This document shows positions 24,576 to 33,772 of a DNA stretch of 64,000 nucleotides, piece by piece. Below the pieces are notes generated by a model, which saw only the letters and a list, made by a program, of their open reading frames with translations, was not told the DNA's origin and did no database searches. Both the position numbers and the translations under genes were made by a program. Source of the stretch: Brevundimonas nasdae (GTDB lineage: Bacteria; Pseudomonadota; Alphaproteobacteria; Caulobacterales; Caulobacteraceae); assembly GCF_016654005.1 (NCBI RefSeq), contig NZ_JAEPWN010000005.1:62001-126000 (forward strand), read 5' to 3'. Each line of letters opens with the position of its first letter. Position 1 is the first letter of the stretch.

Positions 24576-24926
24576 ATGGCAAAGCCCATCAAGAGCACAG
24601 ACACCCAGTGGCGCGACGTCGTTCTGGTCTGCCGCAAATGCTCCAAGAAGCTGGATGGCGGCTTCGGCCCCGACGGCGACCTGACGCTGAAGAAGGCCCT
24701 GCGGAAATATCTGCACCTCAAGAAGGGTAAGAAGGGCCGCAAGGGCGAGCTGACCGTCACCGGCGCCGACTGTTTCGACATCTGTCCCAGGGATGCGGTG
24801 GTGGCGGTCAATACGGCCCAGCCTAAGAAGCTGCTGATCATTCCCGTCGGCGCCGACCTGTTCGAGGTCAAGACGCGGCTGGGGCTGGATGACGGGCGGC
24901 GGCTGAAACTGGTTCAGCCTGAGTAA
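24576..24926 (+). CDS. Thioredoxin-fold (2Fe-2S) ferredoxin-like protein
   Basis: A 116-residue protein of the thioredoxin-like ferredoxin type, related to NuoE-like domains. Cysteine pairs are seen in LVCRKCSKKL (CxxC) and ADCFDICPRDAV (CxxxC), which could bind a 2Fe-2S cluster; the first pair is closer than the usual wide C-x(10-12)-C spacing, so cluster type should be treated as unproven. A lysine-rich stretch (LHLKKGKKGRKGE) follows the first motif. ATG at 24576 (MAKPIKSTDTQW) is preferred; an upstream in-frame ATG at 24519 adds 19 residues lacking family likeness. No obvious partner genes are adjacent. Confidence 0.8.
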   Translation: MAKPIKSTDTQWRDVVLVCRKCSKKLDGGFGPDGDLTLKKALRKYLHLKKGKKGRKGELTVTGADCFDICPRDAVVAVNTAQPKKLLIIPVGADLFEVKTRLGLDDGRRLKLVQPE

Positions 24927-24985
24927 GCGACGCAGCAACGCATCGGGCCTTCCTTCCGGCGAAAAGCCGTGTCAGATCGCACGCC

Positions 24986-25426
24986 ATGGAAGACACCCGC
25001 ATCGACAAGCGCGCTGGCGTTAAGGCCACATCGGATCGGCTCTGGGAGCTGATCTCGGACCTGCCGTCCTGGAACCACTGGAACCCCATCGACACGAATG
25101 TCGAAGGCGCCATCGCCTATGGCGGCCAGTTGGCGATGACCGAGGCCTATCCCGGCATGACCGAGCGGCGCGCCATCGGCCGGGTCGCGGAATGGCAGCC
25201 CTATTCGCGCCTGGTCTGGACCGAGAAACGCGGCTTCCTGTTCGCAACGGTCCGCTACATCGGCATCGAGGAACTGGACAAGGGAAGCTGCATCGTCACC
25301 TCCGGCATCCGGTTTGTCGGCCTGCGCGGCGAACTGCATCTGGACAAGCACAGGGCCAGCATCCGCAGCGCCCAGGAAGCCATTGTCGAGGGTCTGAAGA
25401 CAGCGGCGGAGCTTCAGAGCGCCTGA
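24986..25426 (+). CDS. SRPBCC (START-like) domain protein
   Basis: A 146-residue protein with the SRPBCC lipid- or ligand-binding fold. The opening helix-grip pattern SDRLWELISDLPSWNHWNP, followed by LVWTEKRGFLFATVRYIG strands and a C-terminal helix (RASIRSAQEAIVEGLKT), is typical. Such proteins bind hydrophobic ligands, and some act as cyclases or Aha1-like factors; no specific role can be assigned. ATG at 24986. It stands 59 bp after the ferredoxin-like gene on the same strand and converges with tadC, whose stop is 12 bp away. Confidence 0.8.
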   Translation: MEDTRIDKRAGVKATSDRLWELISDLPSWNHWNPIDTNVEGAIAYGGQLAMTEAYPGMTERRAIGRVAEWQPYSRLVWTEKRGFLFATVRYIGIEELDKGSCIVTSGIRFVGLRGELHLDKHRASIRSAQEAIVEGLKTAAELQSA

Positions 25427-25438
25427 AGCCTACGCCGC

Positions 25439-26431
25439 TTAACCGCCTGCGCCGCCCCCGCCCATCGTGTCCTGGATGCGGATGATGGCGGGGCCCAGAA
25501 TGACCAGGAACAGAACCGGCAGGAAGAACAGGATCATCGGCACGGTCAGCTTGGCCGGAAGGGCTGCCGCCTTCTTCTCCGCCGCCGACAGACGCAGGTC
25601 GCGGTTTTCTTTGGCCATGGTCCGTAGCGCGGTGGCCAGGGGTGTGCCGTAGGTTTCCGCCTGAGTCATGGCGGTCGCCACCGACTTGACGCCCGGATGG
25701 TTGGTGCGCTTGCCCAGATTTTCATAGGCCATGCGCCGGTCCGGCAGATAGGACAGCTCCGCCGACAGAAGGCTGAGCTCCTCGGCCAGGGCGACCGATG
25801 TCGTGCCCATTTCCTGACTGACCTTGGCGATGGCCGCCTCGATCGACATGCCCGCTTCGACACAGATCAGCAGCAGGTCCAGGGCATCGGGAAACGCCTG
25901 CATGATCGAGGTGCGGCGCTTGGTGATCTGGTTCGAAAGGAAGACGTTCGGCGCATAGAAGCCCACCACCGCCGCCCCGACGACAATGACCAGCCGCACC
26001 GTGAAGGCCAGGCCGAAGTCATTCAGGATGAAGACGTAGAAGACCGCGATGGCGAAGAAGATGAAGGGCGTCGCAAAGCGGAAGAAATAGAAGGTCGTGA
26101 TCGGGCGAGGGCCGCGATAGCCGCCTTCCGCCAGCCGATCCAGAAGCTTGGGATCTTCCAGCAGTTTGATCAGGTTCAGCCGATCGACGACCCGCTTCTG
26201 AAAGCCTTCGTCCGTATGACGCAGGCCGACGGAGCCGGGATTCTGCAAGGCGGCGCGCGAGCGGCGTTTCAACTCGTCGCGGCGTTCGTTCACCGACTTG
26301 ATGCGCTTGTTCAGGTTCCGGTCGCCGCCCATCGAGGACAGCAACGTCATCACCGATGCAAAGACCAGCACGCCGACGGCGATGCTGAGCAGGTTCTGCG
26401 GCTGGGTGATGAAATGGATGAAGCCGTTCAT
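25439..26431 (-). CDS. tadC: Tad pilus inner-membrane platform protein TadC
   Basis: Second platform protein of the Flp/Tad type IVc pilus (CpaH in Caulobacter naming), of the T2SSF family. The 330-residue protein has an N-terminal helix (LLSIAVGVLVFASVMTLL), two central helices (FFRFATPFIFFAIAVFYVF, VRLVIVVGAAVVGFYAP), the GspF-type helical bundle (FPDALDLLLICVEAGMSIE and QEMGTTSVALAEELSLLSAE) and a final membrane helix. It is the last gene of the minus-strand cpa operon, 9 bases after tadB. It is expected to form the complex with TadB that couples the CpaF motor to pilin extraction. Confidence 0.93.
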   Translation of the reverse strand: MNGFIHFITQPQNLLSIAVGVLVFASVMTLLSSMGGDRNLNKRIKSVNERRDELKRRSRAALQNPGSVGLRHTDEGFQKRVVDRLNLIKLLEDPKLLDRLAEGGYRGPRPITTFYFFRFATPFIFFAIAVFYVFILNDFGLAFTVRLVIVVGAAVVGFYAPNVFLSNQITKRRTSIMQAFPDALDLLLICVEAGMSIEAAIAKVSQEMGTTSVALAEELSLLSAELSYLPDRRMAYENLGKRTNHPGVKSVATAMTQAETYGTPLATALRTMAKENRDLRLSAAEKKAAALPAKLTVPMILFFLPVLFLVILGPAIIRIQDTMGGGGAGG

Positions 26432-26440
26432 GCCTTCACC

Positions 26441-27415
26441 TCAGAACTTGAACGAAATCATGCGCTTCATCACGAAGATGCCGAGCGACATCAGCATGAC
26501 CGCAATCAGCAGCACGAAGTTGCCGCGCGGGTCCGTGAACAACAGTCCCATGTAGGACGGGGTGGTTATGCTGACCAGCAGCATCACGACGGGCGGCAGG
26601 GAGCCGATGATGCCGGCCGAAGCGATGGCTTCCGATGACAGCGCCTTGATCTTTTCGCCCATCATCCGGCGCGCCCGCAGGACGCTCGACAGATTGCCCA
26701 GGGCCTCGGCCAGGTTGCCGCCCGTCTTCTGCTGAATGGCGATGACGATGGCGAAGAAGCGCAGTTCCGGGGTCGGTATGCGGCCATACATACGTTCCAG
26801 CGACTGCTCCAGCGTCATGCCGACGCCCAGCCCCTCGACCAGACGCTGGAACTCAGGCCCCAGCGGCGCCGGGCTTTCGCGGGCGATGATCTTGAAACAT
26901 TCATGGACCGGCAGGCCCGATTTGATGCCGCGCACGATGACGTCGACGGCGTTGGGAAACTCCAGTGAAAACTTCGCCATCCGCTTCTTGGCCAGGAAGC
27001 CGATGATCCAGCGCGGCAGGCCAATGCTGACGATCAGGCTTATGCCCAGGGCGATGACGATGTTCATGCCGAACAACAGGGTCAGGCCCAGAGCCAGGAC
27101 GCCCAGAACCCCGCATATGATGTAGAAGGTCTGCACCTTGAGCGACAAACCGGCGTGGGCCAGTTTGGCCGACATGGACATGCGGGCCTTGCGTTCGCGC
27201 CGCTCGGCCTCCTGCAGCTGCGTCATGATCTGCTTGCGGCGCGCTTCGGGCGTATTGGCGACGGCGGTCGTCTTGCTGCTGGCCGCGCTCTTCTTTCCGG
27301 TGATCGTTTCGGCCCGTTTCAGGGCCTGGCTGCTGGAATCATCGCCTCCGACCAGCGCCCAGCCCAGACCGCCGATGGTGATGAAGGCCAGAATGGCGGC
27401 GAGGATCGGAAGCAT
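26441..27415 (-). CDS. tadB: Tad pilus inner-membrane platform protein TadB
   Basis: First platform protein of the Tad pilus (CpaG in Caulobacter naming), T2SSF family, 324 residues. Membrane helices occur near the N-terminus (LPILAAILAFITIGGLGWAL), in the middle (FYIICGVLGVLALGLTLLFG, MNIVIALGISLIVSIGLP) and at the C-terminus (FVLLIAVMLMSLGIFVM). The GspF domain is visible as FPNAVDVIVRGIKSGLPVHE and VIAIQQKTGGNLAEALGNLS. It lies 3 bases after cpaF and 9 bases before tadC, so it is tightly co-transcribed with both. Confidence 0.93.
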   Translation of the reverse strand: MLPILAAILAFITIGGLGWALVGGDDSSSQALKRAETITGKKSAASSKTTAVANTPEARRKQIMTQLQEAERRERKARMSMSAKLAHAGLSLKVQTFYIICGVLGVLALGLTLLFGMNIVIALGISLIVSIGLPRWIIGFLAKKRMAKFSLEFPNAVDVIVRGIKSGLPVHECFKIIARESPAPLGPEFQRLVEGLGVGMTLEQSLERMYGRIPTPELRFFAIVIAIQQKTGGNLAEALGNLSSVLRARRMMGEKIKALSSEAIASAGIIGSLPPVVMLLVSITTPSYMGLLFTDPRGNFVLLIAVMLMSLGIFVMKRMISFKF

Positions 27416-27418
27416 CGG

Positions 27419-29077
27419 TTACTCCGCCGCGTCCAGGGCGTCGGCCAGTTCGCGTTCCAGCCCATAATAGCGGGCGCGGTCCCAGAAGCGGGGACGGGCG
27501 ATGCCGGTCGAGCGGTGACGACCCACGACCTTGCCGTTCTCGTCTTCGCCGGTGATGTCATAGACGAACAGGTCCTGGGTCACGATCACGTCGCCTTCCA
27601 GGCCCACCACTTCGGTGATGTGGGTGATGCGGCGCGAACCGTCGCGCAGGCGCGCGGCCTGGACGATGACATCGACCGATCCGACGATCATCTCGCGGAT
27701 GGTGCGGGACGGCAGGCCGTATCCGCCCATGGTGATCATGGATTCCATCCGGCTGATGGCTTCGCGGGGACTGTTGGCGTGCAGCGTGCCCATGGAGCCG
27801 TCGTGGCCCGTGTTCATCGCCTGCAGCAGGTCGAACGCCTCCGGTCCCCGGACCTCGCCGACGATGATCCGTTCAGGACGCATCCGCAGGCAGTTCTTGA
27901 CCAGATCGCGCATGGTTATCGTGCCCTGGCCCTCAAGGTTCGGCGGGCGGGTCTCCAGGCGCACCACGTGCGGCTGCTGCAGTTGCAGCTCGGCGGCGTC
28001 CTCGCAGGTGATGACCCGCTCGGTCGGATCGATGAAGGCCGTCAGGGTGTTCAGCAGCGTGGTCTTGCCCGAACCCGTGCCGCCCGAGATGACCAGATTG
28101 CATCGCGACGCGCCGATGACGCCCAGGACGCGCGCGCCCTCGGGACTGATGGAGGCGTACTCCACCAGATTCTTCATCGTCAGCTTGTCCTTCTTGAACT
28201 TACGAATGGTCAGGGTCGGACCATCGATCGCCAGAGGCGGGGCGATGACGTTGACGCGCGATCCGTCCGGCAGGCGGGCGTCGCAGATGGGGCTGGATTC
28301 ATCGACGCGGCGGCCGACCTGCGACACAATCCGCTGACAGATGTTCATCAGCTGGGTGTTGTCGCGGAAACGGACATTGGTCAGCTGGACCTTGCCCGCG
28401 ACCTCGATGAAGACCCGGCCCGCGCCATTGACCATGATGTCGGCGATGTCGTCGCGCGCCAGCAGCGGCTCCAGCGGGCCATAGCCCAGGACGTCATTGA
28501 CGATGTCCTGAACCAGATGCTCCTGCTCGGCGACCGACATGGAGACGTTCTTGATCGCCACCAGTTCGGAGACGATGTCGCGGATTTCCTCAGACGCCGC
28601 CTTCTGGTCCAGCTGGGCCAGCTGGGACAGGTCGATGGTGTTCATCAAGGCGTTGAAGATGGTCGTCTTCGTCGCGTGATAATAGTCGCTCTGTTCACGG
28701 ACGATCTGTGTGACCGACTGCGCCTTCTTCAGCTGTTCCAGACCGGCTGTCGGCTTGGGACCGGCGCCCTGACGCGGGGTGGGCGCGGGCGCAGGCGGCG
28801 CCTTTGGCCGATTAGCCAGCGCATCGAGACGGTCCGCTGCGGCGGTCGTCTGCGGCCCAGTCTGGGGTCCAGTCTGGGTCGGGCCATTGTCGGCGAATGA
28901 GGCCGCGGGTTCGAACGCGCCCTCTTCTCCGAAGGCGAAGGGTTCGGGCTGAACGCCGGACACGGAGTGAGGCGTCAGCACCGCCGCGTCCGCATAGCCG
29001 GAAGCGCCGCCCGGCTTGGCTGCGGGAGGCGCGGGCGCGGGTGGGGCGCCGGGTTGACCTGTGCGCTTGCCGAACAC
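27419..29077 (-). CDS. cpaF: Tad pilus assembly/retraction ATPase CpaF (TadA)
   Basis: Hexameric motor ATPase of the Tad pilus, secretion-ATPase superfamily; in Caulobacter it drives both extension and retraction. The 552-residue protein has a disordered, proline-rich N-terminus (1-115), an N-terminal docking domain, and the ATPase core: Walker A GGTGSGKT (332-339), Asp box near 355 (ERVITCEDAAELQLQ), Walker B region RMRPERIIVGEVRGPEA and the His box MGTLHANSPREA. It starts with GTG at 29075-29077, three bases after the cpaE stop; an AAGAAGCG ribosome site lies inside cpaE. The next gene, tadB, follows after 3 bases. Confidence 0.97.
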   Translation of the reverse strand: MFGKRTGQPGAPPAPAPPAAKPGGASGYADAAVLTPHSVSGVQPEPFAFGEEGAFEPAASFADNGPTQTGPQTGPQTTAAADRLDALANRPKAPPAPAPTPRQGAGPKPTAGLEQLKKAQSVTQIVREQSDYYHATKTTIFNALMNTIDLSQLAQLDQKAASEEIRDIVSELVAIKNVSMSVAEQEHLVQDIVNDVLGYGPLEPLLARDDIADIMVNGAGRVFIEVAGKVQLTNVRFRDNTQLMNICQRIVSQVGRRVDESSPICDARLPDGSRVNVIAPPLAIDGPTLTIRKFKKDKLTMKNLVEYASISPEGARVLGVIGASRCNLVISGGTGSGKTTLLNTLTAFIDPTERVITCEDAAELQLQQPHVVRLETRPPNLEGQGTITMRDLVKNCLRMRPERIIVGEVRGPEAFDLLQAMNTGHDGSMGTLHANSPREAISRMESMITMGGYGLPSRTIREMIVGSVDVIVQAARLRDGSRRITHITEVVGLEGDVIVTQDLFVYDITGEDENGKVVGRHRSTGIARPRFWDRARYYGLERELADALDAAE

Positions 29078-29080
29078 GCG

Positions 29081-30592
29081 TCAGCGCTTCTTGAACAGAG
29101 AGGCGATCACGGACTTGGACTCTCCTGTCGCGGGCTTGGCGGCGGCGGTACGCGCCGGCTTGGCCGCCTTGCCCTTGGCGCCCGCTGCAGGCAGTTCGCG
29201 CCGGGTCACGATCTGGGCCAGGGTCTGGAAGGCTTCGGCGGCCTTGGTCTTGGCGCCTGCATCGACCACCATCTGACCGTTGTTGGCGGCCGCCCCGAAG
29301 GTCTTGGCGTCGAACGGAATGATCAGGCTTGGGTGAACGCCAAGCGCCGCGCCAAAATCCTTGGCCGGAATTTCAGGACGTCCCGGCACCCCGACCTGGT
29401 TCAGCACCAGGCGCGGCGGCGCGTCGTTCGGGCGGCTGTGGCGGATCAGGTCGATCATGTTCTTGGCGTTGCGCAGGGACGCCAGATCCGGCGTCGCCAC
29501 CACCACCACCTCGTCGGCGCTGATCAGGGTGCGGCGCATCCACGGCGACCACAGGTGCGGCAGGTCCAGCACCACGAACGGCGCGGTGGAGCGGATGCGG
29601 TTGGTGACCTCCTCGAACGCCTCGGTCGAGATGTCCCAGTCGGCGTCCAGGGTGGCGGGGGCCGCAAACAGGCTCAGCTTGTCCGTGCAGCGGACCATCA
29701 TCCGGTCCAGCAGGGTGGCGTCCAGACGATCCGGCTGGCCCAAGGCGTCGGCGACGCCATTCAGCGGATCCTGATTAAAGTCCAGACCGGCGGTGCCGAA
29801 CGGCAGATCATAGTCGACCATGACCGTATTGGCGCCGATCCGCTCCGAGATCGCATAGGCGGTGTTGTGGGCCACGGCTGAGGCGCCTGCGCCCCCGCGT
29901 GCGCCGACGAAGGCGATGGTGCGGCCGACGAACGGCTGGGCCGGGTCGTTGAACAGGCCGCCGATGGCCGAGATCAGCTGAAGCGGCTGCAGCGGCGCGA
30001 CCAGATATTCGCTGACCCCGCGCCGCATCAGTTCGCGGAACAGGATGATGTCGTTGGTCGAGCCTATGACCACGACCTTGGTGCCTGCGTCGCAGACCTC
30101 GGCCAGTTGATCCACTTCCTGCAGCAGCCCCTGAGGGTCACGCAGGCATTCGACGATGATCAGCGGCGGCGTCGGTTCGTGCTGATAGGTTTCGACCGCC
30201 GCCATGACGCCGCCGACGCGGATCTGGGTCGTGGCCCGCGACATGCGACGGTCCTGGGCCGCACGTTCGGCGGCGTTCAGGGTGTCCTGGCGTTCGGCGA
30301 AGACATGGATGGCGATGCGCGGCACCGACACTTCGGCGATGCCGCCGGCCGGCGTCAGACCCGTCTGAGCCTGGGGCGCCAGTTCGCCAGCGGGGTTGTA
30401 GCCCGTGACCGCCTCTACGCGCTGATGACCGCCCTGCGGGGCGCCAGCGGACGGCGGCGTCTGGGGTTGCGGGGGCGCGCTGAATGACAGGGGAGAGGCC
30501 TGGGGCTGAGGCGCAGCCTCTGAAAAATCCATGTCCACATCGAACGCGTCGTCGGCGTAGGAACCCTGGGTCTGGGAAGCGTAGGCGTTCAT
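29081..30592 (-). CDS. cpaE: Tad pilus polar localization protein CpaE (TadZ-like)
   Basis: CpaE places the pilus machine at the cell pole. The 503-residue protein has a disordered Pro/Gln-rich start (about 1-90), a receiver-like domain without a clear phosphorylation site (about 95-215, KVVVIGSTNDIILFRELMRR) and a ParA/MinD-like domain. The Walker A loop reads GARGGAGAS (230-238) where true ParA proteins have KGGxGKT, so the conserved lysines are missing; this is known in the TadZ family and suggests weak or no ATP hydrolysis. VLDLPHLWSPW and LVLNQVGVPGRPEIP fit the family. The C-terminal tail is basic. Three bases separate it from both cpaF and cpaD. Confidence 0.95.
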   Translation of the reverse strand: MNAYASQTQGSYADDAFDVDMDFSEAAPQPQASPLSFSAPPQPQTPPSAGAPQGGHQRVEAVTGYNPAGELAPQAQTGLTPAGGIAEVSVPRIAIHVFAERQDTLNAAERAAQDRRMSRATTQIRVGGVMAAVETYQHEPTPPLIIVECLRDPQGLLQEVDQLAEVCDAGTKVVVIGSTNDIILFRELMRRGVSEYLVAPLQPLQLISAIGGLFNDPAQPFVGRTIAFVGARGGAGASAVAHNTAYAISERIGANTVMVDYDLPFGTAGLDFNQDPLNGVADALGQPDRLDATLLDRMMVRCTDKLSLFAAPATLDADWDISTEAFEEVTNRIRSTAPFVVLDLPHLWSPWMRRTLISADEVVVVATPDLASLRNAKNMIDLIRHSRPNDAPPRLVLNQVGVPGRPEIPAKDFGAALGVHPSLIIPFDAKTFGAAANNGQMVVDAGAKTKAAEAFQTLAQIVTRRELPAAGAKGKAAKPARTAAAKPATGESKSVIASLFKKR

Positions 30593-30595
30593 CCG

Positions 30596-31258
30596 CTAGT
30601 CCACCGCTTTTGAGATTCTGCCATTGACCAGTTCTTCCTGCGGCGCAGAGGTCGCTGTTCCCGCGCGATACATTTCGAACACCTTGGATCGGCGGCCCTG
30701 ATCGGCGCCGGTCATGCCGCGCGGCTGAACAATGTCGCGCGGATTGGCGATCTGCGCCGCCAGGTTGGCGGTGACCGAGCAGCCGAAGTCTGGCGAGGTG
30801 CGGTTGGTCCATGATCCGCCCAGTTGGGTCGGCGCGGTTGCGCAGTTCGGAATATGCGCCCGCAGGGTTTCGAAGCCCGCCAGCACCGGCGCGCGCGGAT
30901 GGGGCGCATTATAGGCCATCACCACGACCCGTTCCGACGGCACGCCCATGCCCGTCAGGGCGTCGCGCACGCTCCAGGCGATCTGGGCCGAGACGGGATC
31001 GCCGCCGGACGGCCCCTCGATGCGGATCACTTCCGCCTGTTCAGCCGCGAACCTTTGCACCAGGCCGGACAGAGCCGCCTGCTGATTGGCCGACAGTCCA
31101 TTGTCGTGGACGGCCAGGGCGATACGGTCCAGGCCCGGCTCGACCTCCAGCACATAGTTGGACAGGCTGTTCAGAGCGGCCGGCTGCGTCGGGACGCTGG
31201 TGGCGCAGGCGCCCAGCGCGGTCGCGGCGAACACCAGGGCGATTGCGGTGTGTTTCAT
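30596..31258 (-). CDS. cpaD: Tad pilus outer-membrane lipoprotein CpaD
   Basis: Periplasmic/outer-membrane lipoprotein thought to help the CpaC secretin. The 220-residue protein begins with a lipoprotein signal (AIALVFAATALGAC, lipobox LGAC). A beta/alpha body follows (GLVQRFAAEQAEVIRIEGP, DPVSAQIAWSVRDALTGMG), and NRTSPDFGCSVTANLAAQI carries the family's conserved Cys near the C-terminus. The ATG ending at 31258 has GAGG seven bases upstream; an ATG at 31270 overlapping the cpaC stop would add four residues. It ends three bases before cpaE. Confidence 0.92.
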   Translation of the reverse strand: MKHTAIALVFAATALGACATSVPTQPAALNSLSNYVLEVEPGLDRIALAVHDNGLSANQQAALSGLVQRFAAEQAEVIRIEGPSGGDPVSAQIAWSVRDALTGMGVPSERVVVMAYNAPHPRAPVLAGFETLRAHIPNCATAPTQLGGSWTNRTSPDFGCSVTANLAAQIANPRDIVQPRGMTGADQGRRSKVFEMYRAGTATSAPQEELVNGRISKAVD

Positions 31259-31266
31259 GACGCGCC

Positions 31267-32676
31267 TCATTCGATCACATAGCCCACGGGGCCCTGCCAG
31301 CCGCTGCCCGCAGGATTGGAGGACGGTTCGGGGCTGCCGTAACGTTGGCTCAACTGGCCGAACAGAATGCTCTGAGCGTCGCTGGCGATATGCAGCCCGT
31401 CCGCTGGCGTCTGCAGCCGCCCCGGCGCCGTCGGCGACACCACATAGGCTTCCAGGATGATGACCAGTTCCGTCTGACCCGACACATAGTCGCGCGAACG
31501 GAACAGAGAGCCGAGCACCGGCACGTCGCCCAGCGCAGGCACCTTATCGATGTTCTGACGCGTCGATTCCCGAAGCAGTCCCGCGATCATCAACGATCCG
31601 CCGCTGGGCAGTTCGACAGTGGAGTTGGCGCGACGGACGCTTAGCGCCGGGATCACCAGCGAGTTTTCCGCTGACGGGTTCATAGTGAAGGCGCCTTCAC
31701 TGGTCAGTTCCGACACCTCGGTCGACAACTGCAGCGTGATGCGGCCTTCCGACTGAACGATCGGCCGCACCGCCAGACGCACCCCATAGGGTTTGAACTC
31801 GATGCCGATGCGCGAGCTGCCGTTGTCGGTCGTCTGGTTCACCGGGATGGGGAATTCGCCGCCCGCCAGGAACTCGCCGCTTTCGCCGCTGACGGCGGTG
31901 ATGTTCGGTTCGGCCAGGGTGCGCAGCAGGCCCGCCCGCTCAAAGGCGCGCAGACGAGTGCTCAGCCGATTGCCGTCTCCGCTCTGGTCCGTATAGCCCA
32001 GAGAACCGCCGCCCAGGATGCTGCCGTTCACGCCGAAGGTGGCGCTGTTGGCGAAGGACAGACCGTCGCCGACCGAGTTCAACACCGCCGAAACATCCAG
32101 TCCCAGTTGCTTGACGGCGGTGCGTTGCACCTCGACGACGCGGGCCTTGACGGTGACCTGATCCGAACCGGCGACGCTGACCATGTTCAGCACCTTTTCG
32201 GGCGCCGAGACGAAGGCGCGGGCGATGCGCTGCGCCTGATCGGCCTGGGCCGGACTGACGACCATGCCGGTCAGGATGATGCTGTCGTTGACGGCTTCCG
32301 CGCGAACCGTTCCGCCGGGGATCAGCCGGTTCAGCGTGTCCTGCAGCGCGCCGGTGCCTGCATCGACCCGAACCCGCAGCGTCAGGATCTGGCGTCCTGC
32401 GGCGTCCAGGAACACGGCGTCGGTTTCGCCTGCGCCCAGACCGATGATGGTGATGCGGCGCGGCGAGTGCAGCATGGCCTCGGCCACCTGCGGATTGGAC
32501 ACGATCACATCGCGGGCGTCGGCGGGCAGGTCCACGGCGAATGAGGTGCCGCGGGGCAGATTGATCAGTTGCGGCGCGGCGCCCATCGACACGGCGGCGC
32601 GTGTCTGGGCCATGGCCGGAGCGATCGGCCCCAGCGCGGCCAGCAGGGCGCAGGCGACGACGGTGGCAGGTTTCAT
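31267..32676 (-). CDS. cpaC: Tad pilus secretin CpaC (RcpA)
   Basis: Outer-membrane secretin through which the Tad pilus leaves the cell. The 469-residue protein has a signal peptide (TVVACALLAALGPIAPAMAQ), an N-terminal pilus-assembly domain (about 30-100, VIVSNPQVAEAMLHSP), a BON-like N1 domain (about 105-170) and the secretin barrel with KARVVEVQRTAVKQLGLD, GEFPIPVNQ and the hallmark VPALGDVPVLGSLFRS. The ATG ending at 32676 is chosen because GAGG lies seven bases upstream; a GTG at 32688 would add four residues. It starts 8 bases past the cpaB stop and ends just before the preferred cpaD start. Confidence 0.96.
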   Translation of the reverse strand: MKPATVVACALLAALGPIAPAMAQTRAAVSMGAAPQLINLPRGTSFAVDLPADARDVIVSNPQVAEAMLHSPRRITIIGLGAGETDAVFLDAAGRQILTLRVRVDAGTGALQDTLNRLIPGGTVRAEAVNDSIILTGMVVSPAQADQAQRIARAFVSAPEKVLNMVSVAGSDQVTVKARVVEVQRTAVKQLGLDVSAVLNSVGDGLSFANSATFGVNGSILGGGSLGYTDQSGDGNRLSTRLRAFERAGLLRTLAEPNITAVSGESGEFLAGGEFPIPVNQTTDNGSSRIGIEFKPYGVRLAVRPIVQSEGRITLQLSTEVSELTSEGAFTMNPSAENSLVIPALSVRRANSTVELPSGGSLMIAGLLRESTRQNIDKVPALGDVPVLGSLFRSRDYVSGQTELVIILEAYVVSPTAPGRLQTPADGLHIASDAQSILFGQLSQRYGSPEPSSNPAGSGWQGPVGYVIE

Positions 32677-32684
32677 CGAGAGCC

Positions 32685-33644
32685 TCACGGGATCGTCACC
32701 ACTTCGGGAGCGCCGCCGCGATAGACGCGGACGGAGGTGTTTCGCGCAGCGACCGCCGCGCGCTGGGCGCCGCGAACGGCGCCGGACGGCCCGGCGGTGT
32801 CGGCGTATGAACGAAGAACCAGCGACAGTTCGCCCTCCGCCTTGGCCAGGGCCAGAAGTTCGGCGTCCTTGGGCGTGACCTCCAGCGTGGCGGTCGCGCC
32901 GACCACGGACTGTTCATCGTCTCCGGCGCGCGTGGTCTGGTCGACGGCCAGAACCTTCAGGTTCTCAAGCACCGTGCCCGTGGCGTGTTTAGCGCGGTCC
33001 GAGGCGCCGCCTTCGGTCGCGTTGTTATTGTTGTCCAGTTGACGGGTCAGGACCACATCAACCCGGTCGCCAGGCAGGATGAAGCCGCCTGCCGCCGTCT
33101 CGACCGTGACGCGGATGGCCATGGCCCGCATGCCGGGCTCCAGATAGGCGGCCATATAGCCGCTGTCGCCCGCACGGACGATCTTGCGCGCCACGATGGG
33201 TTCTCCGGCCAGAATGGGTTCACGGACGACCGAACCGACATAGTCGGCCTTGGCGCCGCCCGTGGCGATGTCGTTGGCGGCGCGCGCCACCTTGGCGACG
33301 GCGCTGGGCTGGCCCTCGACGGTTCCTGCGGCGGGTTTGGCGGGCTCGGCCTTGGCGTCGGCCTCGACCGGCTTGGCCGGAACGGGCGTGGCGCCGTCGG
33401 TGATGTAGAGCGGATTGACCTCTGCGACCGGCATTTCCTTCCAGTCGAGATCAGCCTCCGTCAGCTTCTTGCCGGGCGCCAGATCATGTGCGGCGACCAG
33501 AACCCGCGCCTTGGGCTGGGTGTCGGCGGCGGCCGCAGGCGTTGCAGGCGCGCTGGAAGAGGAGCCCATGGCCCGGACGACCAGGGCCAAGCCGATAGCG
33601 GCCACGGCGGCGATGCAGATGACGGCGATGCGAGCGGGCTTCAT
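32685..33644 (-). CDS. cpaB: Tad pilus assembly protein CpaB (RcpC)
   Basis: Periplasmic Tad component anchored by an N-terminal helix and thought to stabilise the secretin or bind peptidoglycan. The 319-residue protein begins MKPARIAVICIAAVAAIGLA; the SAF domain (ARVLVAAHDLAPGKKLTEAD) starts near residue 48 and a RcpC-type repeat follows (GYMAAYLEPGMRAMAIRV, FILPGDRVDVVLTRQL). A Pro/Ala/Lys-rich insert (about 95-130) breaks the domain. The ATG ending at 33644 follows GGAG ten bases upstream; a start at 33707 is less likely. A 128-bp gap to cpaA suggests a separate promoter is possible; it contains two GTTAAC sequences but no full CtrA box. Confidence 0.94.
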   Translation of the reverse strand: MKPARIAVICIAAVAAIGLALVVRAMGSSSSAPATPAAAADTQPKARVLVAAHDLAPGKKLTEADLDWKEMPVAEVNPLYITDGATPVPAKPVEADAKAEPAKPAAGTVEGQPSAVAKVARAANDIATGGAKADYVGSVVREPILAGEPIVARKIVRAGDSGYMAAYLEPGMRAMAIRVTVETAAGGFILPGDRVDVVLTRQLDNNNNATEGGASDRAKHATGTVLENLKVLAVDQTTRAGDDEQSVVGATATLEVTPKDAELLALAKAEGELSLVLRSYADTAGPSGAVRGAQRAAVAARNTSVRVYRGGAPEVVTIP

Positions 33645-33772
33645 CCAGGCGGTCTCCGGCGGGGAGTGGAACCAGGATTCGGTCCAAGAACACTCTGCCG
33701 TTAACAATCATGAGGCGAGTAGGTTAACGCGCCCCTAAACCTTCAAGACCGCCGCTCTTTGGACGTGCGCTG

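Noticed and set aside
27155-28900. 581-residue plus-strand frame opposite cpaF
   Set aside because: It mirrors the CpaF coding sequence and has no recognisable domain; GC-rich genomes give long antisense frames.
33645-33772. CtrA box upstream of cpaB
   Set aside because: Two GTTAAC sequences occur, but their TTAA cores are 19 bases apart rather than 7, and neither is a full TTAACCAT.
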